From positions 413,789 through 477,788 of the forward strand of contig NZ_RJLM01000003.1 of NCBI RefSeq assembly GCF_004104355.1: a stretch of 64,000 nucleotides of DNA, in the 5' to 3' direction. Made by a program: the position numbers and the translations under genes. Below the pieces are notes generated by a model. It did no database searches. It worked only from the letters and a program-made list of their open reading frames with translations, and was not told the DNA's origin. Below, piece after piece: positions 9,564-18,841 of the stretch. Origin of the DNA: Photobacterium chitinilyticum (lineage in GTDB: Bacteria; Pseudomonadota; Gammaproteobacteria; Enterobacterales; Vibrionaceae). Within the stretch, counting starts at the first letter, position 1, and every line of letters begins with the position of its first letter.

Positions 9564-10472
9564 TTATGGCACGCCGTGTCCTTTAGAGGCCGCCCAGACG
9601 CGGAACCACTGCTCGCGACTCAGTTCAATATCCAGTGCTGCAATAGCGGCCTGCACTCGCTCAATTTTACCCGAGCCGATTATTGGCAATGGTTTCGACG
9701 GCAAGCGGCGTACCCAGGCATAGATGACCTGATCAATACTGGTCGCCCCCACTTCTTCACGGATCAGTTCAAGCTCATTACGAACTCGTATCTGTTGCTC
9801 TGACTGGCCCGAGAAAATGTCGCCGCCGGCAAGGCAGGACCACGCCATTGGTTTGGTTCGTTTCAACTGCAGCTGATCGAGGGTGCCATCATGAGCCACC
9901 TCAAAATTCAGCGGATTGATTTCTACCTGATTGGTTACCAATGGTGCCTCAAGGCGGGATTGCAGCAAATCAAACTGTGACGGCGAAAAATTCGAGACGC
10001 CAAAGTGATTCACCTTGCCCTGCTGTTGTAGCTCGGTAAATGCTTCGGCCACTTCATCCGCATCCATCAAGACATCCGGACGATGGATCAGCAAAACATC
10101 AATATTCTCGACCTGCAGCCGCGACAATGAGTTATTGACTGACTCCACAATGTGGGCCTTGCCGGTATCGTAATGGTTGATTTTACGACCGGGAAATTGG
10201 TCGGAACACAACCTGATATCGCACTTGGTAACAATCTCAATCTGCTCGCGAATACTTGGCTCCAGTGCCAACGCCTCACCAAAAAGCACCTCACAGCCGT
10301 AATTACCATAGATGTCGGCATGATCGACTGTCGAAATCCCCAGCTCAATGTGCTGCTTGAGAAAACCAAGTCGCTGTGACGGGCTCATCTGCCAGTCCGC
10401 CAATCGCCAATATCCCTGGACTAATTCAGAAAATTGCGGACCTTGCGGGCTTAATTCAACTTTTGCCACCAT
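9564..10472 (-). CDS. ydhF: Aldo/keto reductase, YdhF family
   Basis: 302 residues from the ATG at 10472, chosen because it has GGAG ten bases upstream and matches the start of E. coli YdhF; the longer frame opens at a TTG without support. The catalytic tetrad of the AKR fold is seen in DHADIYGNYG (Asp and Tyr), VTKCD (Lys) and LLIHRPD (His), and the NADPH-binding end in LPIIGSGKIERV. Cytoplasmic NADPH-dependent oxidoreductase; the natural substrate of YdhF is not known. It is transcribed alone, and the scrA terminator lies upstream. Confidence 0.9.
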   Translation of the reverse strand: MVAKVELSPQGPQFSELVQGYWRLADWQMSPSQRLGFLKQHIELGISTVDHADIYGNYGCEVLFGEALALEPSIREQIEIVTKCDIRLCSDQFPGRKINHYDTGKAHIVESVNNSLSRLQVENIDVLLIHRPDVLMDADEVAEAFTELQQQGKVNHFGVSNFSPSQFDLLQSRLEAPLVTNQVEINPLNFEVAHDGTLDQLQLKRTKPMAWSCLAGGDIFSGQSEQQIRVRNELELIREEVGATSIDQVIYAWVRRLPSKPLPIIGSGKIERVQAAIAALDIELSREQWFRVWAASKGHGVP

Positions 10473-10605
10473 ACGGGTCAAACTCCATCTAGCTATTATT
10501 TCTTTTGGGACTGGCAATCATCCTAGGCTTGTTTCACCGGTATCGCAATGCTATAGACTTCTGGCCTATAACTGGAGTACGAGCTCTGCCTTTTGCGCTA
10601 CGCCT

Positions 10606-10628
10606 AAAAAGCCGGCTTAATGCCGGCT
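10606..10628 (-). terminator. Rho-independent terminator of scrA
   Basis: On the minus strand AGCCGGC / GCCGGCT form a stem with a 5-base loop, followed by TTTTTAG. Confidence 0.88.
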
Positions 10629-10662
10629 CCTGTAACACTACCTAATTGAACAGCGCTGGCTT

Positions 10663-12099
10663 CTACACCACTGCCGCCGTTGACTTAAACTTTGCGCGCG
10701 TACCCAATACCAGCGTCAAGCCAAAGGCTACGGCAAATGAAATTACCATACCGACAACGTAGTACCACACGCTATCAGGGCTAATGGATATGATTCCCGG
10801 CAGGCCAGCCGCACCCAGCGCCGTAGCCTTGACCTTGAACAGGGTAATGAACGCACTCGCCGAGGCAGCACCGATTACGGCCGCAATGAACGGGTAGCGA
10901 TACTTGAGGTTCACGCCAAACATTGCCGGTTCGGTAATACCCAGCAGCGCGGTGACACCCGACGGCATTGCAATCCCCTTGGCTTTGACATCTTTGGTAG
11001 TAAACCCAAAGGCCAGACACGCTGCGCCTTGCGCCACGTTGGACATGGCGGCAATTGGAAAGATAAAGGTACCACCTGTTATCGCGATGTCCGCCAGTAA
11101 CTGCGTTTCGAAGGCAATGAAGCTATGGTGCATGCCGGTAATAACAAACGGCGCGTAGACCAAGCCAAATAGCGCACCACCGATAAAGCCAGCCGATTCG
11201 TACAGCCAGTTCAAGCCGTCGCCCAACAGGAAGCCAGCATCACGGGTGATTGGACCGACTAGCGTGAAGGTCAGAAAACCGGTAATGAAAATAGCCAGCA
11301 TTGGTGTCAATAAATTATCCAACACCGATGGAACCACCTTGCGCAGTCCATTCTCGACTTTTGCCAGAATGAAGGCTGATACCAGTACCGGCAACACCGA
11401 GCCTTGGTAACCCACTTTCTGAATTTCAAAACCGAAAATGTTCCAGACAGGAATATCGCCACTAACACTGGCACCACCGAATCCCCAGCCATTGAGCAGA
11501 TCCGGGTGAACCATCAGCATACCCAATGCTGCGCCGAGGAACGGGTTGCCGCCAAATTTCTTACTTGCCGAGAACGCTAATAAAACAGGAAGGTAAACAA
11601 ATGGCGCGTTGGCGAAGGTATTGATCATCGAGGCCAGATCAGCCATTCCCGGGTAGGCATCAATCAGAGACTGGCCGTCAATAAACAAGCCCGTCGCGGT
11701 CAAAACATTAAACAGACCCATCAACAGACCACCGGCGACAATAGCCGGTATAATCGGAACAAAGATATCTGACAGCCCTTTAACTGCGCGTTGCACGATA
11801 TTCTGTTTTTCAGCACCAGCCGAAGCAACATCCTTGGTCGACATCTCAGTCTGGCCAGTCTGCTCAGACATCGCAGCATAGACCTGGTTGACAATGCCGG
11901 AACCAAAAATGATTTGAATTTGACCCGCCACCTTGAACTGCCCCTTCACACCATCGATGTCATCGATAGCCTTGAGATCTGCTTTGTTCTCATCATGTAG
12001 CGCCAAACGAAGACGCGTTGCGCAGTGCGCCGCAGCTGCAATATTCTCTTTTCCGCCCAGTTTTTCGATTAATTGTCGGGCAATGACAGGAAAGTCCAT
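10663..12099 (-). CDS. scrA: Sucrose PTS permease, EIIBC
   Basis: 478 residues from the ATG at 12099, which has GGAGG nine bases upstream; the frame upstream of it is not supported. The N-terminal EIIB domain (about 1-90) carries the phosphorylated cysteine C26 in AAHCATRLRL. The rest is the membrane EIIC domain with about ten segments and the GITEPAMFG motif that binds the sugar. It imports sucrose as sucrose-6-phosphate, using a glucose-type EIIA from elsewhere. It faces away from scrR, and an operator palindrome and a CRP site lie between them. Trehalose is the main alternative substrate, but the operator shared with a GH32 sucrose-6-phosphate hydrolase gene makes sucrose much more likely. 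Confidence 0.92.
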   Translation of the reverse strand: MDFPVIARQLIEKLGGKENIAAAAHCATRLRLALHDENKADLKAIDDIDGVKGQFKVAGQIQIIFGSGIVNQVYAAMSEQTGQTEMSTKDVASAGAEKQNIVQRAVKGLSDIFVPIIPAIVAGGLLMGLFNVLTATGLFIDGQSLIDAYPGMADLASMINTFANAPFVYLPVLLAFSASKKFGGNPFLGAALGMLMVHPDLLNGWGFGGASVSGDIPVWNIFGFEIQKVGYQGSVLPVLVSAFILAKVENGLRKVVPSVLDNLLTPMLAIFITGFLTFTLVGPITRDAGFLLGDGLNWLYESAGFIGGALFGLVYAPFVITGMHHSFIAFETQLLADIAITGGTFIFPIAAMSNVAQGAACLAFGFTTKDVKAKGIAMPSGVTALLGITEPAMFGVNLKYRYPFIAAVIGAASASAFITLFKVKATALGAAGLPGIISISPDSVWYYVVGMVISFAVAFGLTLVLGTRAKFKSTAAVV

Positions 12100-12239
12100 C
12101 TTATATACCTCCGTCGTGAACAAGATTCACGCTCAGACCGTTTCAATACATCTTAACCCTAAGCTTAGGTCAAGCACTTATGTGGTTTGCATCGCTAACA
12201 TCCCATCTCAATACTGCGGGGGTGGAGCAGCATATTTAA

Positions 12240-12259
12240 TTTCGGGAACGTTACCGAAA
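12240..12259. promoter_or_regulatory. ScrR operator of scrA
   Basis: A 20-bp palindrome with arms TTTCGG and CCGAAA around a central AACGTT, with one mismatched pair; typical of LacI-family regulators. The same core recurs in front of scrB at 13554-13573. Confidence 0.75.
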
Positions 12260-12349
12260 CCAAGTCTTATTGATGCACTGAATTACGTCAACCCTCTAAT
12301 TTTCATGTGTGAGGGTGATCGGCATAAAATCCGATCATCACTGGTTTAT

Positions 12350-12365
12350 TGTGATCATCATCACT
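12350..12365. promoter_or_regulatory. CRP-cAMP site between scrA and scrR
   Basis: TGTGA-TCATCA-TCACT matches the CRP consensus TGTGA-N6-TCACA at nine of ten positions. A second inverted repeat (TGATCGG / CCGATCA, 12316-12337) lies next to it. Catabolite control of sucrose genes is expected. Confidence 0.65.
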
Positions 12366-12443
12366 CAATTAGGGGCTAAAACCGGATCTCAATTGCAAAC
12401 TATCCCGAATGTGGATGATCATGGCTGAAACTAAGGAGTATTT

Positions 12444-13433
12444 ATGGCGAGCTTACACGACGTCGCACGTCTGGCCGGGGTGTCTAAGTCCACGGTTTCT
12501 AGAGTGATTAATGACGAATATGGCGTAAAAGAAGCGACCAAAATTAAAGTACGCCGCGCAATTGAAGAATGCGGATATGTGGTTAACCAAGTAGCTAAAG
12601 ATTTAAAATCTAATAAAACCAACTTGATAGGTATCATCGTACCCCGCGTAGCCTCAAATGCAGTATCACAAGGCGTTGACGGTCTAAGCAAAACCTTTGA
12701 ACAGGCAAGCAAGCACGTATTGCTGGCCAACAGCGGACTAGAGGCCGGCAAAGAGATCCAGTACATCGAGCTGTTCAACCAAAAACGGGTCGAAGGCATT
12801 GTGATGTTCGCGACCCATATTGACGATGCGCTGATCACGGCGATCAAACGCTCCAGGGCGCCAGTCGTGTTAATTGGTCAGGATGGATCAGGCTATAACA
12901 TTCCCAGCGTCATTCATGATGATTACCGAGTTGGCTACTGCGCAGCCGAACAGCTTCACCGCGCCGGCTGCCGATCTGTCGGCTTTCTCGGGGTAAAAAG
13001 TGATGATATCGCTGTTGACCGCCAACGCTACGATGGATTCTCTAATGCATTGAATTACATAGGTTTATCGACACCTCAATTTCATACCCAAGGCCAATTC
13101 TCGATTGATTCCGGCCGCGAGGAAATGACCCGACTACTGGCTGACAATCAACGGCCTGACGGTATATTCTGCGCCACTGACCGAATTGCCATCGGTGCAA
13201 TCCAGGCCATTATTGCTTCTGACCTCAAGCCCGGTAAGGACATTAAGGTTGTCGGTGTCGGCAACGACGAAATGGCATCAGTAGTGACACCCGGACTGTC
13301 AACCTTTGCCTATGCCTTTGAACCCGCGGGCAGTAACGCTGCCAAAATGCTACTGGAAATCATTGAGCAGGGTCGAAGTCAAGTTGCCAAGCTAGTGTTA
13401 GGCTTTGACTGGGTGCCGCGACAGAGCTGCTAA
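12444..13433 (+). CDS. scrR: Sucrose operon repressor, LacI family
   Basis: 329 residues. The N-terminal helix-turn-helix and hinge helix are seen in LHDVARLAGVSKSTVSRVIN and the following GYVVNQVAKDLKSN. The periplasmic-binding-like sensor domain starts at TNLIGIIVP. An AAGGAG ribosome site lies before the ATG. It is divergent from scrA and just upstream of scrB, and two matching operators flank it, so it most likely represses scrA and scrB until sucrose or fructose derivatives bind. Confidence 0.93.
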   Translation: MASLHDVARLAGVSKSTVSRVINDEYGVKEATKIKVRRAIEECGYVVNQVAKDLKSNKTNLIGIIVPRVASNAVSQGVDGLSKTFEQASKHVLLANSGLEAGKEIQYIELFNQKRVEGIVMFATHIDDALITAIKRSRAPVVLIGQDGSGYNIPSVIHDDYRVGYCAAEQLHRAGCRSVGFLGVKSDDIAVDRQRYDGFSNALNYIGLSTPQFHTQGQFSIDSGREEMTRLLADNQRPDGIFCATDRIAIGAIQAIIASDLKPGKDIKVVGVGNDEMASVVTPGLSTFAYAFEPAGSNAAKMLLEIIEQGRSQVAKLVLGFDWVPRQSC

Positions 13434-13553
13434 GCAGCTCTTCCCCACTTTCGACACCACATTTCCTAACTATAGTTCGATCCTCCGCACACTTTTTCCT
13501 TGAGCTTTGCGATTATCACAATCGCAACTTGCTTAAGCTTCAATTCTGCTCTA

Positions 13554-13573
13554 TTTTTGGAACGTTCCCGAAA
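13554..13573. promoter_or_regulatory. ScrR operator of scrB
   Basis: TTTTTGG-AACGTT-CCCGAAA: same centre and right arm as the scrA operator, left arm with two changes. It lies about 60 bases upstream of the scrB start. Confidence 0.75.
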
Positions 13574-13632
13574 ATATTAAAATCTGCATATTGCTAAGCA
13601 CGACAACAGCTAGCAATTTAAGGCCATCACCA

Positions 13633-15282
13633 ATGACACTGATAGAACTGATCACCGCTTGCGGTGGCAACGACAATTTACTGCGAGCCTTACGTGTTGA
13701 GGAGCAGGTAATCATCGAGCTGAAGGACCCGTCTCTTCGAACTTCAGCCGTTGCCGAGCTGCCTTTTAATAACCAACTCTCTCAGCTAACCTGGCAACCT
13801 GAGCCCTATCTCACGAAGCAGGAATGGCAGCAGCTCGGCCAGTTCATTGAGGCCAACCAGCGAAAGCAGCTACTAGAAGTTCAGGAAATATCAGCCTCAG
13901 CCCATCGCCCTACATGGCATATCGCACCGCCCCAGGGTCTGCTCAATGATCCAAACGGCTTTATATACCATCAGGGCGAGTACCACCTTTTCTATCAGGT
14001 ATATCCTTTCGATTGCGACCACAAGGATAAATACTGGGCTCACGTTACTAGCACCGATCTGGTGAGCTGGACGACCCAGAGAATAGCACTGTGCCCGTCA
14101 GACTGGTTCGACAGCCATGGGGTATTTTCCGGCCATGCTGTCAGCAATAACGATGAACTGCTGCTGTTCTATACAGGTAATGTCCGTATCGGCGAGCAAC
14201 GCGACCGTATTACAACCCAATGCCTGGCAACATCCCAAGATGGCCTTCACTTCATTAAGCATGGGCCTGTTATCGACAAACTACCGCCATCAGTCACCCC
14301 CCACTGCCGCGACCCGAAACTAGTCCGGCACGGTGATCATTGGCTGATGCTGTTAGGCGCCCAACAACAAACCCCAGACAACCAGCTTCAAGGCCGCCTT
14401 GCCATTTACCGATCTGATGACCTGTACAATTGGTCCTATAGAGGCCTGTACGGTGATGAGCTCGGTCAGTTTGGTTACATGTGGGAATGCCCGGACCTGT
14501 TTGAAATAGATGGCCAGCTGGTAGGAATTATCTGTCCGCAGGGTATCGAGTCACCGAGCGAGCACTACAACATTCCTCACCATAACGGTTATGTCAAAGC
14601 AGATCTGGACAGGCAAGACAAGCTAACGATTGGCGATTTTGCCACTCTCGACTTTGGCTTTGACTTCTATGCCCCGCAAACTGCCGAAACCCCGGACGGG
14701 CGTCGTTTGCTTATAGGCTGGATGGGACTACCCGATGAAACCGAGCAACCGAGCAACCAAGATGGCTGGCTTCACCAGCTGACCTGCTTACGTGAACTAA
14801 GCTGGGAAAACGGTAAGCTATATCAACGCCCGGCCCGCGAACTGCAAACACTGCGAGGAAAAGAGCAAATTCACGTGCCTCGCCTTGAATCGTCTTGTCA
14901 TACACTACAGCTCGACAGCAAAAATTATGAATTGAAAACGACACTGACGTGGCCGGAAACTGGGCAGATAACACTTCGTCTGATGGATAATGGCGAGCAG
15001 TACTGTGATTTTGTCCTTGATGCCGATAACCAACGTATTCTGCTCGATCGCAGCCGGGCATTGCCAACTGACGGCGAGCTTGTTCGAGAGATACCGTGGC
15101 ATAGCGGTAATAATGTTGATATCCAGGTACTGGCTGATCGCTCCTCACTAGAGCTCTTTATTAATGGCGGTGAATACGTCATGACTGCCAGAGTATTCAC
15201 ACCCGAGGATGCAACACGCATGCAGTTCATTGCCAAGCAACCGCAGCTTTGGCAGCCAACAACGTTTTGGACGCTTAGCTAG
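13633..15282 (+). CDS. scrB: Sucrose-6-phosphate hydrolase, GH32
   Basis: 549 residues from the ATG at 13633; an in-frame TTG at 13591 has no ribosome site. Cytoplasmic enzyme splitting sucrose-6-phosphate into glucose-6-phosphate and fructose. The GH32 motifs are in order: LLNDPNGF with the nucleophile Asp (about residue 111), CRDPKLV with the transition-state Asp, and WECPDLF with the acid/base Glu. A C-terminal beta-sandwich follows. The N-terminal 100 residues before the five-bladed propeller are an extension that E. coli-type ScrB lacks but that I remember in Vibrio forms. It stands downstream of scrR with its own operator. Confidence 0.93.
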   Translation: MTLIELITACGGNDNLLRALRVEEQVIIELKDPSLRTSAVAELPFNNQLSQLTWQPEPYLTKQEWQQLGQFIEANQRKQLLEVQEISASAHRPTWHIAPPQGLLNDPNGFIYHQGEYHLFYQVYPFDCDHKDKYWAHVTSTDLVSWTTQRIALCPSDWFDSHGVFSGHAVSNNDELLLFYTGNVRIGEQRDRITTQCLATSQDGLHFIKHGPVIDKLPPSVTPHCRDPKLVRHGDHWLMLLGAQQQTPDNQLQGRLAIYRSDDLYNWSYRGLYGDELGQFGYMWECPDLFEIDGQLVGIICPQGIESPSEHYNIPHHNGYVKADLDRQDKLTIGDFATLDFGFDFYAPQTAETPDGRRLLIGWMGLPDETEQPSNQDGWLHQLTCLRELSWENGKLYQRPARELQTLRGKEQIHVPRLESSCHTLQLDSKNYELKTTLTWPETGQITLRLMDNGEQYCDFVLDADNQRILLDRSRALPTDGELVREIPWHSGNNVDIQVLADRSSLELFINGGEYVMTARVFTPEDATRMQFIAKQPQLWQPTTFWTLS

Positions 15283-16140
15283 TCAACAAGCGATAATAGT
15301 TCGATATAGTGCTGGTGATATTCCACTGAAATTATTCGCCAGCACGCTAATATAAAAATCATCCAGTTTCTGTGCTTATCATCTATCATGATTAACCTTT
15401 CAAAGCTTAATATTTACCTCTAATATACAGGCTTGGATTGATAACAAATAAATCCAAAGTTACAGCTTACCTTAATCATGACAGCAATTAGCTATTTCAA
15501 TATCTAAGGTATAAATGTTCGCAACAATAAGTGCATGGTTTCACATCGTAACTTGCTACAATGTTAGCAATTTGAATAATGTTTCGCCTGTACCTTTCTA
15601 CGAACACCAATGTAACAAAGAAAAATCACACAAACAGCCAGGGTATAACCATTAAAATCAACATGTTAGACTTAAGCGCCATTCTTCCATCATGACTATT
15701 CATTACCGTCAAACTTAATCAAAGTTACGTAATACTTACACAAGACGCTTTTTTCGTTACCTAAAGAAACTATAAATTACACTATGTTACATCCAGTGTG
15801 ACGTACAACTCGTAATTATTTTCAAACCTGACATATGATTAGCTACATCAATTGGAGAGACATAGAACGATAGAACTCTAATTAATAAAACTTAAATAAA
15901 GTAGCATTAAGAAGGTTCTTCACGTTTTCGTAAGACGTGTTTTTGAACAAGGATAATCAGTAGGGTTTATTAGTTTAATACGAACAAATTAATATTCACC
16001 TGATATCTTAACAGTTACACCGCTTTATTATTTGTCTAGATCACTCACTAGATATCTTAATTTTAGCGTTACTAAGCATTTTTAATTATATATTTAATCT
16101 AAAAATATTGTCATAAAGTTCATAATGAATGGGGGTTCAA
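15283..16140 (+). promoter_or_regulatory. Long AT-rich region between scrB and ptsG
   Basis: 858 bases without a supported gene. An imperfect inverted repeat at 15309-15318 / 15336-15345 (GTGCTGGTGA / TCGCCAGCAC) probably ends scrB transcription. A 46-codon frame at 15515-15655 begins after AAGG with good spacing, but its sequence resembles nothing I know. A terminator-like hairpin lies at 15921-15944. From there to the ptsG start the DNA is very AT-rich and should hold the ptsG promoter or its untranslated leader. Confidence 0.5.
15921..15944 (+). terminator. Terminator-like hairpin in the ptsG upstream region
   Basis: CACGTTTT / AAGACGTG (one G-T pair) with a 3-base loop and five T directly after. 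A further GTTC / GAAC pair (15916-15919 and 15945-15948) can close around it. It lies about 200 bases before ptsG and could end a small RNA or act as an attenuator. Confidence 0.5.
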
Positions 16141-17529
16141 ATGAACGTTTTTAGTACTATGCAAAAAATGGGGCGTAGCCTCATGCTACCTGTAGCATGT
16201 ATGCCAGCAGCAGGTATCCTTCTAGGTATCGGTGGTAACTCGGAAGTTGCTAAATTCCTACCTGAAATCGTAGCACAGGTAATGACCGAGGCCGGTCTGG
16301 GTGTGTTCGCCAACATGGCATTGCTATTTGCCATCGGTGTTGCACTGGGCTTTACCAAAAACGACGGTGTTGCCGCTCTGGCAGCTGCTCTTGGTTACCT
16401 AACAATGACCCGCGTACTGGGTGTTGTTGCAGAAGGCACAGATACCGGTGTATTCGGTGGTGTCATCATGGGCTTGGTAGCCGCACAACTTTTCAACAAA
16501 TATCACGATATTAAGCTACCAACTTACCTTGGCTTCTTCGGCGGTAAACGCTTCGTTCCAATCGTAACCTCTCTGGCTGCATGTTTCGTAGCCGGTATCC
16601 TTGCTTTCGTTTGGCAGCCAATCGGTGCCGGTATCCATACTTTCTCTGAGTGGGCTGCATACCAGTCTCCAGAAGTTGCATTTGGTATCTACGGTATTGT
16701 TGAGCGTTCTCTAATCCCATTCGGTCTGCACCACATCTGGAATGCACCTTTCTTCTACGAAGTTGGTGAGTTCACAACAGCTGCTGGTGAAGTTGTTCGC
16801 GGTGAAATCCCTCGCTACCTAGCAGGTGATGGTACAGCGGGTAACCTGGCTGGTGGTTACATGTTCAAGATGTTCGGCCTACCTGCAGCATGTCTTGCAA
16901 TGTACGTAACAGCTAAGCCTGAGAACAAGCTAAAAGTTGCTTCAATCCTAGGTTCTGCTGCACTGACTTCATTCCTAACAGGTATCACTGAACCAATTGA
17001 GTTCGCATTCCTGTTCGTTGCTCCGATTCTTTACGTTGCTCACGCACTACTAGCGGGTTCTGCATTCGTAGTAATGATTCTGCTGGGCATTAAGCACGGT
17101 ACTACTTTCAGCCACGGTCTGTTTGACTTTACCCTACTGTTCGGTCAGTCAACTAACGGTTGGTTGCTACCAGTAATCGGTGTTGTCTACGCGGTTATCT
17201 ACTTCCTAGTATTCGTTACGCTAATCAAAGCGCTTGACCTGAAAACAGTTGGTCGTGAAGACGAAGAAGAGTCTAAGACTGAGGTAAACACAAGTTCTGA
17301 CGGCCTTGCTATCGAAATCACTGAAGCATTCGGCGGCAAAGCTAACATCAAAGACCTTGAAGCTTGTATCACTCGTCTACGTGTAACAGTTATCGATGGC
17401 TCTAAAGTTGACACTGCTCGTCTGAAAGCACTTGGTGCGGCCGGTGTATTCGAGAAAGGCGACAACTTCCAGGCAGTATTCGGTACTCACTCTGAAATCA
17501 TCAAAGGTCAGATGGAAGCACTAGCTTAA
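16141..17529 (+). CDS. ptsG: Glucose PTS permease, EIICB
   Basis: 462 residues from the ATG at 16141; GGGGG just upstream serves as ribosome site and lies within the ORF extension from 16129. Very close to E. coli PtsG throughout: KSLMLP-type start, [24 protein letters not shown] and [11 protein letters not shown] in the membrane EIIC domain (about 1-380). The C-terminal EIIB domain carries the phosphorylated cysteine C409 in [10 protein letters not shown]. It imports glucose as glucose-6-phosphate. The codon choice differs from its neighbours, with many GGT, GCA and CTA codons, as expected for a highly expressed gene. It has its own terminator, so it is probably a single-gene unit inside the scr region. 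Confidence 0.95.
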   Translation: MNVFSTMQKMGRSLMLPVACMPAAGILLGIGGNSEVAKFLPEIVAQVMTEAGLGVFANMALLFAIGVALGFTKNDGVAALAAALGYLTMTRVLGVVAEGTDTGVFGGVIMGLVAAQLFNKYHDIKLPTYLGFFGGKRFVPIVTSLAACFVAGILAFVWQPIGAGIHTFSEWAAYQSPEVAFGIYGIVERSLIPFGLHHIWNAPFFYEVGEFTTAAGEVVRGEIPRYLAGDGTAGNLAGGYMFKMFGLPAACLAMYVTAKPENKLKVASILGSAALTSFLTGITEPIEFAFLFVAPILYVAHALLAGSAFVVMILLGIKHGTTFSHGLFDFTLLFGQSTNGWLLPVIGVVYAVIYFLVFVTLIKALDLKTVGREDEEESKTEVNTSSDGLAIEITEAFGGKANIKDLEACITRLRVTVIDGSKVDTARLKALGAAGVFEKGDNFQAVFGTHSEIIKGQMEALA

Positions 17530-17554
17530 TACTGAACTCTTTGATTGAAATATT

Positions 17555-17580
17555 AAACCGGGCTTTGGCCCGGTTTTTTT
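17555..17580 (+). terminator. Rho-independent terminator of ptsG
   Basis: ACCGGGC / GCCCGGT stem with a TTTG loop and a run of seven T. AAA before the stem could let it work for scrK on the other strand too. Confidence 0.92.
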
Positions 17581-17595
17581 ATGTCTGTTACTTCC

Positions 17596-18528
17596 CTACT
17601 CTGCCTCTGCAAGAAACGCAGTCAGTTCATCGGCAGTCGGCAAGGCCGTCATTGCCCCCTTTGCGGTTGTGGCAAGCGCACCACACGCATTGGCTTGCTT
17701 GATAATGTCCAATAGTTTATCTGCCTGCTGCCAGTCATCACTCATAGCAAGCCCTGCGAGCAACCCACCGACAAAAGCATCACCGGCACCTGTTGTATCA
17801 ACTGGGCTAACAGGACGTCCCGCTACCAGTTGCTGACACTTAGCCTGAACTACCAGCGCCCCTTTTTTGCCCTGGGTAACAATCACCAACGGTAGATTGA
17901 AACTCTCGTGTAACCAAGCCAGTGCCGGCTGCAGGCACTCTTTTTCCGTAATCAACAATAGCTCGTCATCGGAAAATTTTACCACGTCAGCCTGCGCAAC
18001 GGCTTCCAGTACGACCGGCTTCAATTCTTCGGGCTTTACCCACACTTCTTCTCGTAGGTTTGGATCAAACGAAACAAAACCACCAGCCGCTCTCATTGCT
18101 TTCATCGCATCGAGGGTTGTCGAACGGGAAGGCTCATTCGCCAAAGCAATTGAGCAAACATGTAGCCATTCACCGGGCTGGAATGCCGGTACGTCTTCCG
18201 GCACGGTAAACTGATCAGCACTTGGCTTAACCATAAAGGTAAAGCTGCGCTCACCTTCGTCATCCAAATCGACTATCACGGTTGAAGTACGCTGATGAGA
18301 ATCTAGGATCATCTTTTCGGTATTGACTCTTTCAGCTGTGAGCACCTGTTTCATGAAGCGCCCCAACGGATCATTTCCAACACGACCGAAGAAAGCACTA
18401 TCACCGCCAAGACGCGAAACTCCCACCGCGACGTTGGCCGGTGCACCACCCGGACACTTCAGATAAGTTCCTGCTCCCTCTGGGATCAGATCAACCACCG
18501 CATCCCCAGTAACCCACACTCTAGCCAT
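17596..18528 (-). CDS. scrK: Fructokinase, PfkB family
   Basis: 310 residues from the ATG at 18528, which has GGAG nine bases upstream; a TTG five codons earlier opens the frame but is unlikely. Ribokinase-family signatures are clear: GGAPANVAVGVSRLGG near residue 35 and PVDTTGAGDAFVGG near residue 250, with the catalytic Asp in GAGD. It phosphorylates the fructose released by ScrB. It is separated from the other scr genes by ptsG and is on the opposite strand. A Cra-like palindrome lies in its promoter. Confidence 0.9.
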   Translation of the reverse strand: MARVWVTGDAVVDLIPEGAGTYLKCPGGAPANVAVGVSRLGGDSAFFGRVGNDPLGRFMKQVLTAERVNTEKMILDSHQRTSTVIVDLDDEGERSFTFMVKPSADQFTVPEDVPAFQPGEWLHVCSIALANEPSRSTTLDAMKAMRAAGGFVSFDPNLREEVWVKPEELKPVVLEAVAQADVVKFSDDELLLITEKECLQPALAWLHESFNLPLVIVTQGKKGALVVQAKCQQLVAGRPVSPVDTTGAGDAFVGGLLAGLAMSDDWQQADKLLDIIKQANACGALATTAKGAMTALPTADELTAFLAEAE

Positions 18529-18564
18529 CTTGTTCAACTCCAAGAATTAATTTTCCACATTATT

Positions 18565-18580
18565 GCTAAACCGTTTTAGC
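18565..18580. promoter_or_regulatory. Cra (FruR)-like operator upstream of scrK
   Basis: GCTAAACCGTTTTAGC is a near-perfect palindrome that resembles the E. coli Cra box (GCTGAAACGATTCAGC type). It lies 37 bases upstream of the scrK start. A LacI-family regulator other than ScrR is implied, because the core differs from the scrA/scrB operators. The rest of the 18529-18841 gap shows nothing else clear. Confidence 0.5.
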
Positions 18581-18841
18581 TAAACAATAGAAACCGTATC
18601 GATTCCGAATTAAAATGTGATCTAAGTTTGGTTTCCGAGCTATATAAAAACCAGTAACACCAACGTACTTAATGGAAACCAGACTCGTTCACCTGAGCGG
18701 TTGCAGGTACCAGGGCAATAATGAGGAACAATACTAGAAAGGGCTATATTCAATACTTGTCAAAAATTGCTATCATCGAGAAAAATGGTGTAACAAAAAA
18801 TTACATTATCCCGCCCAATAGATAAGAGACCATCTTTAGGC

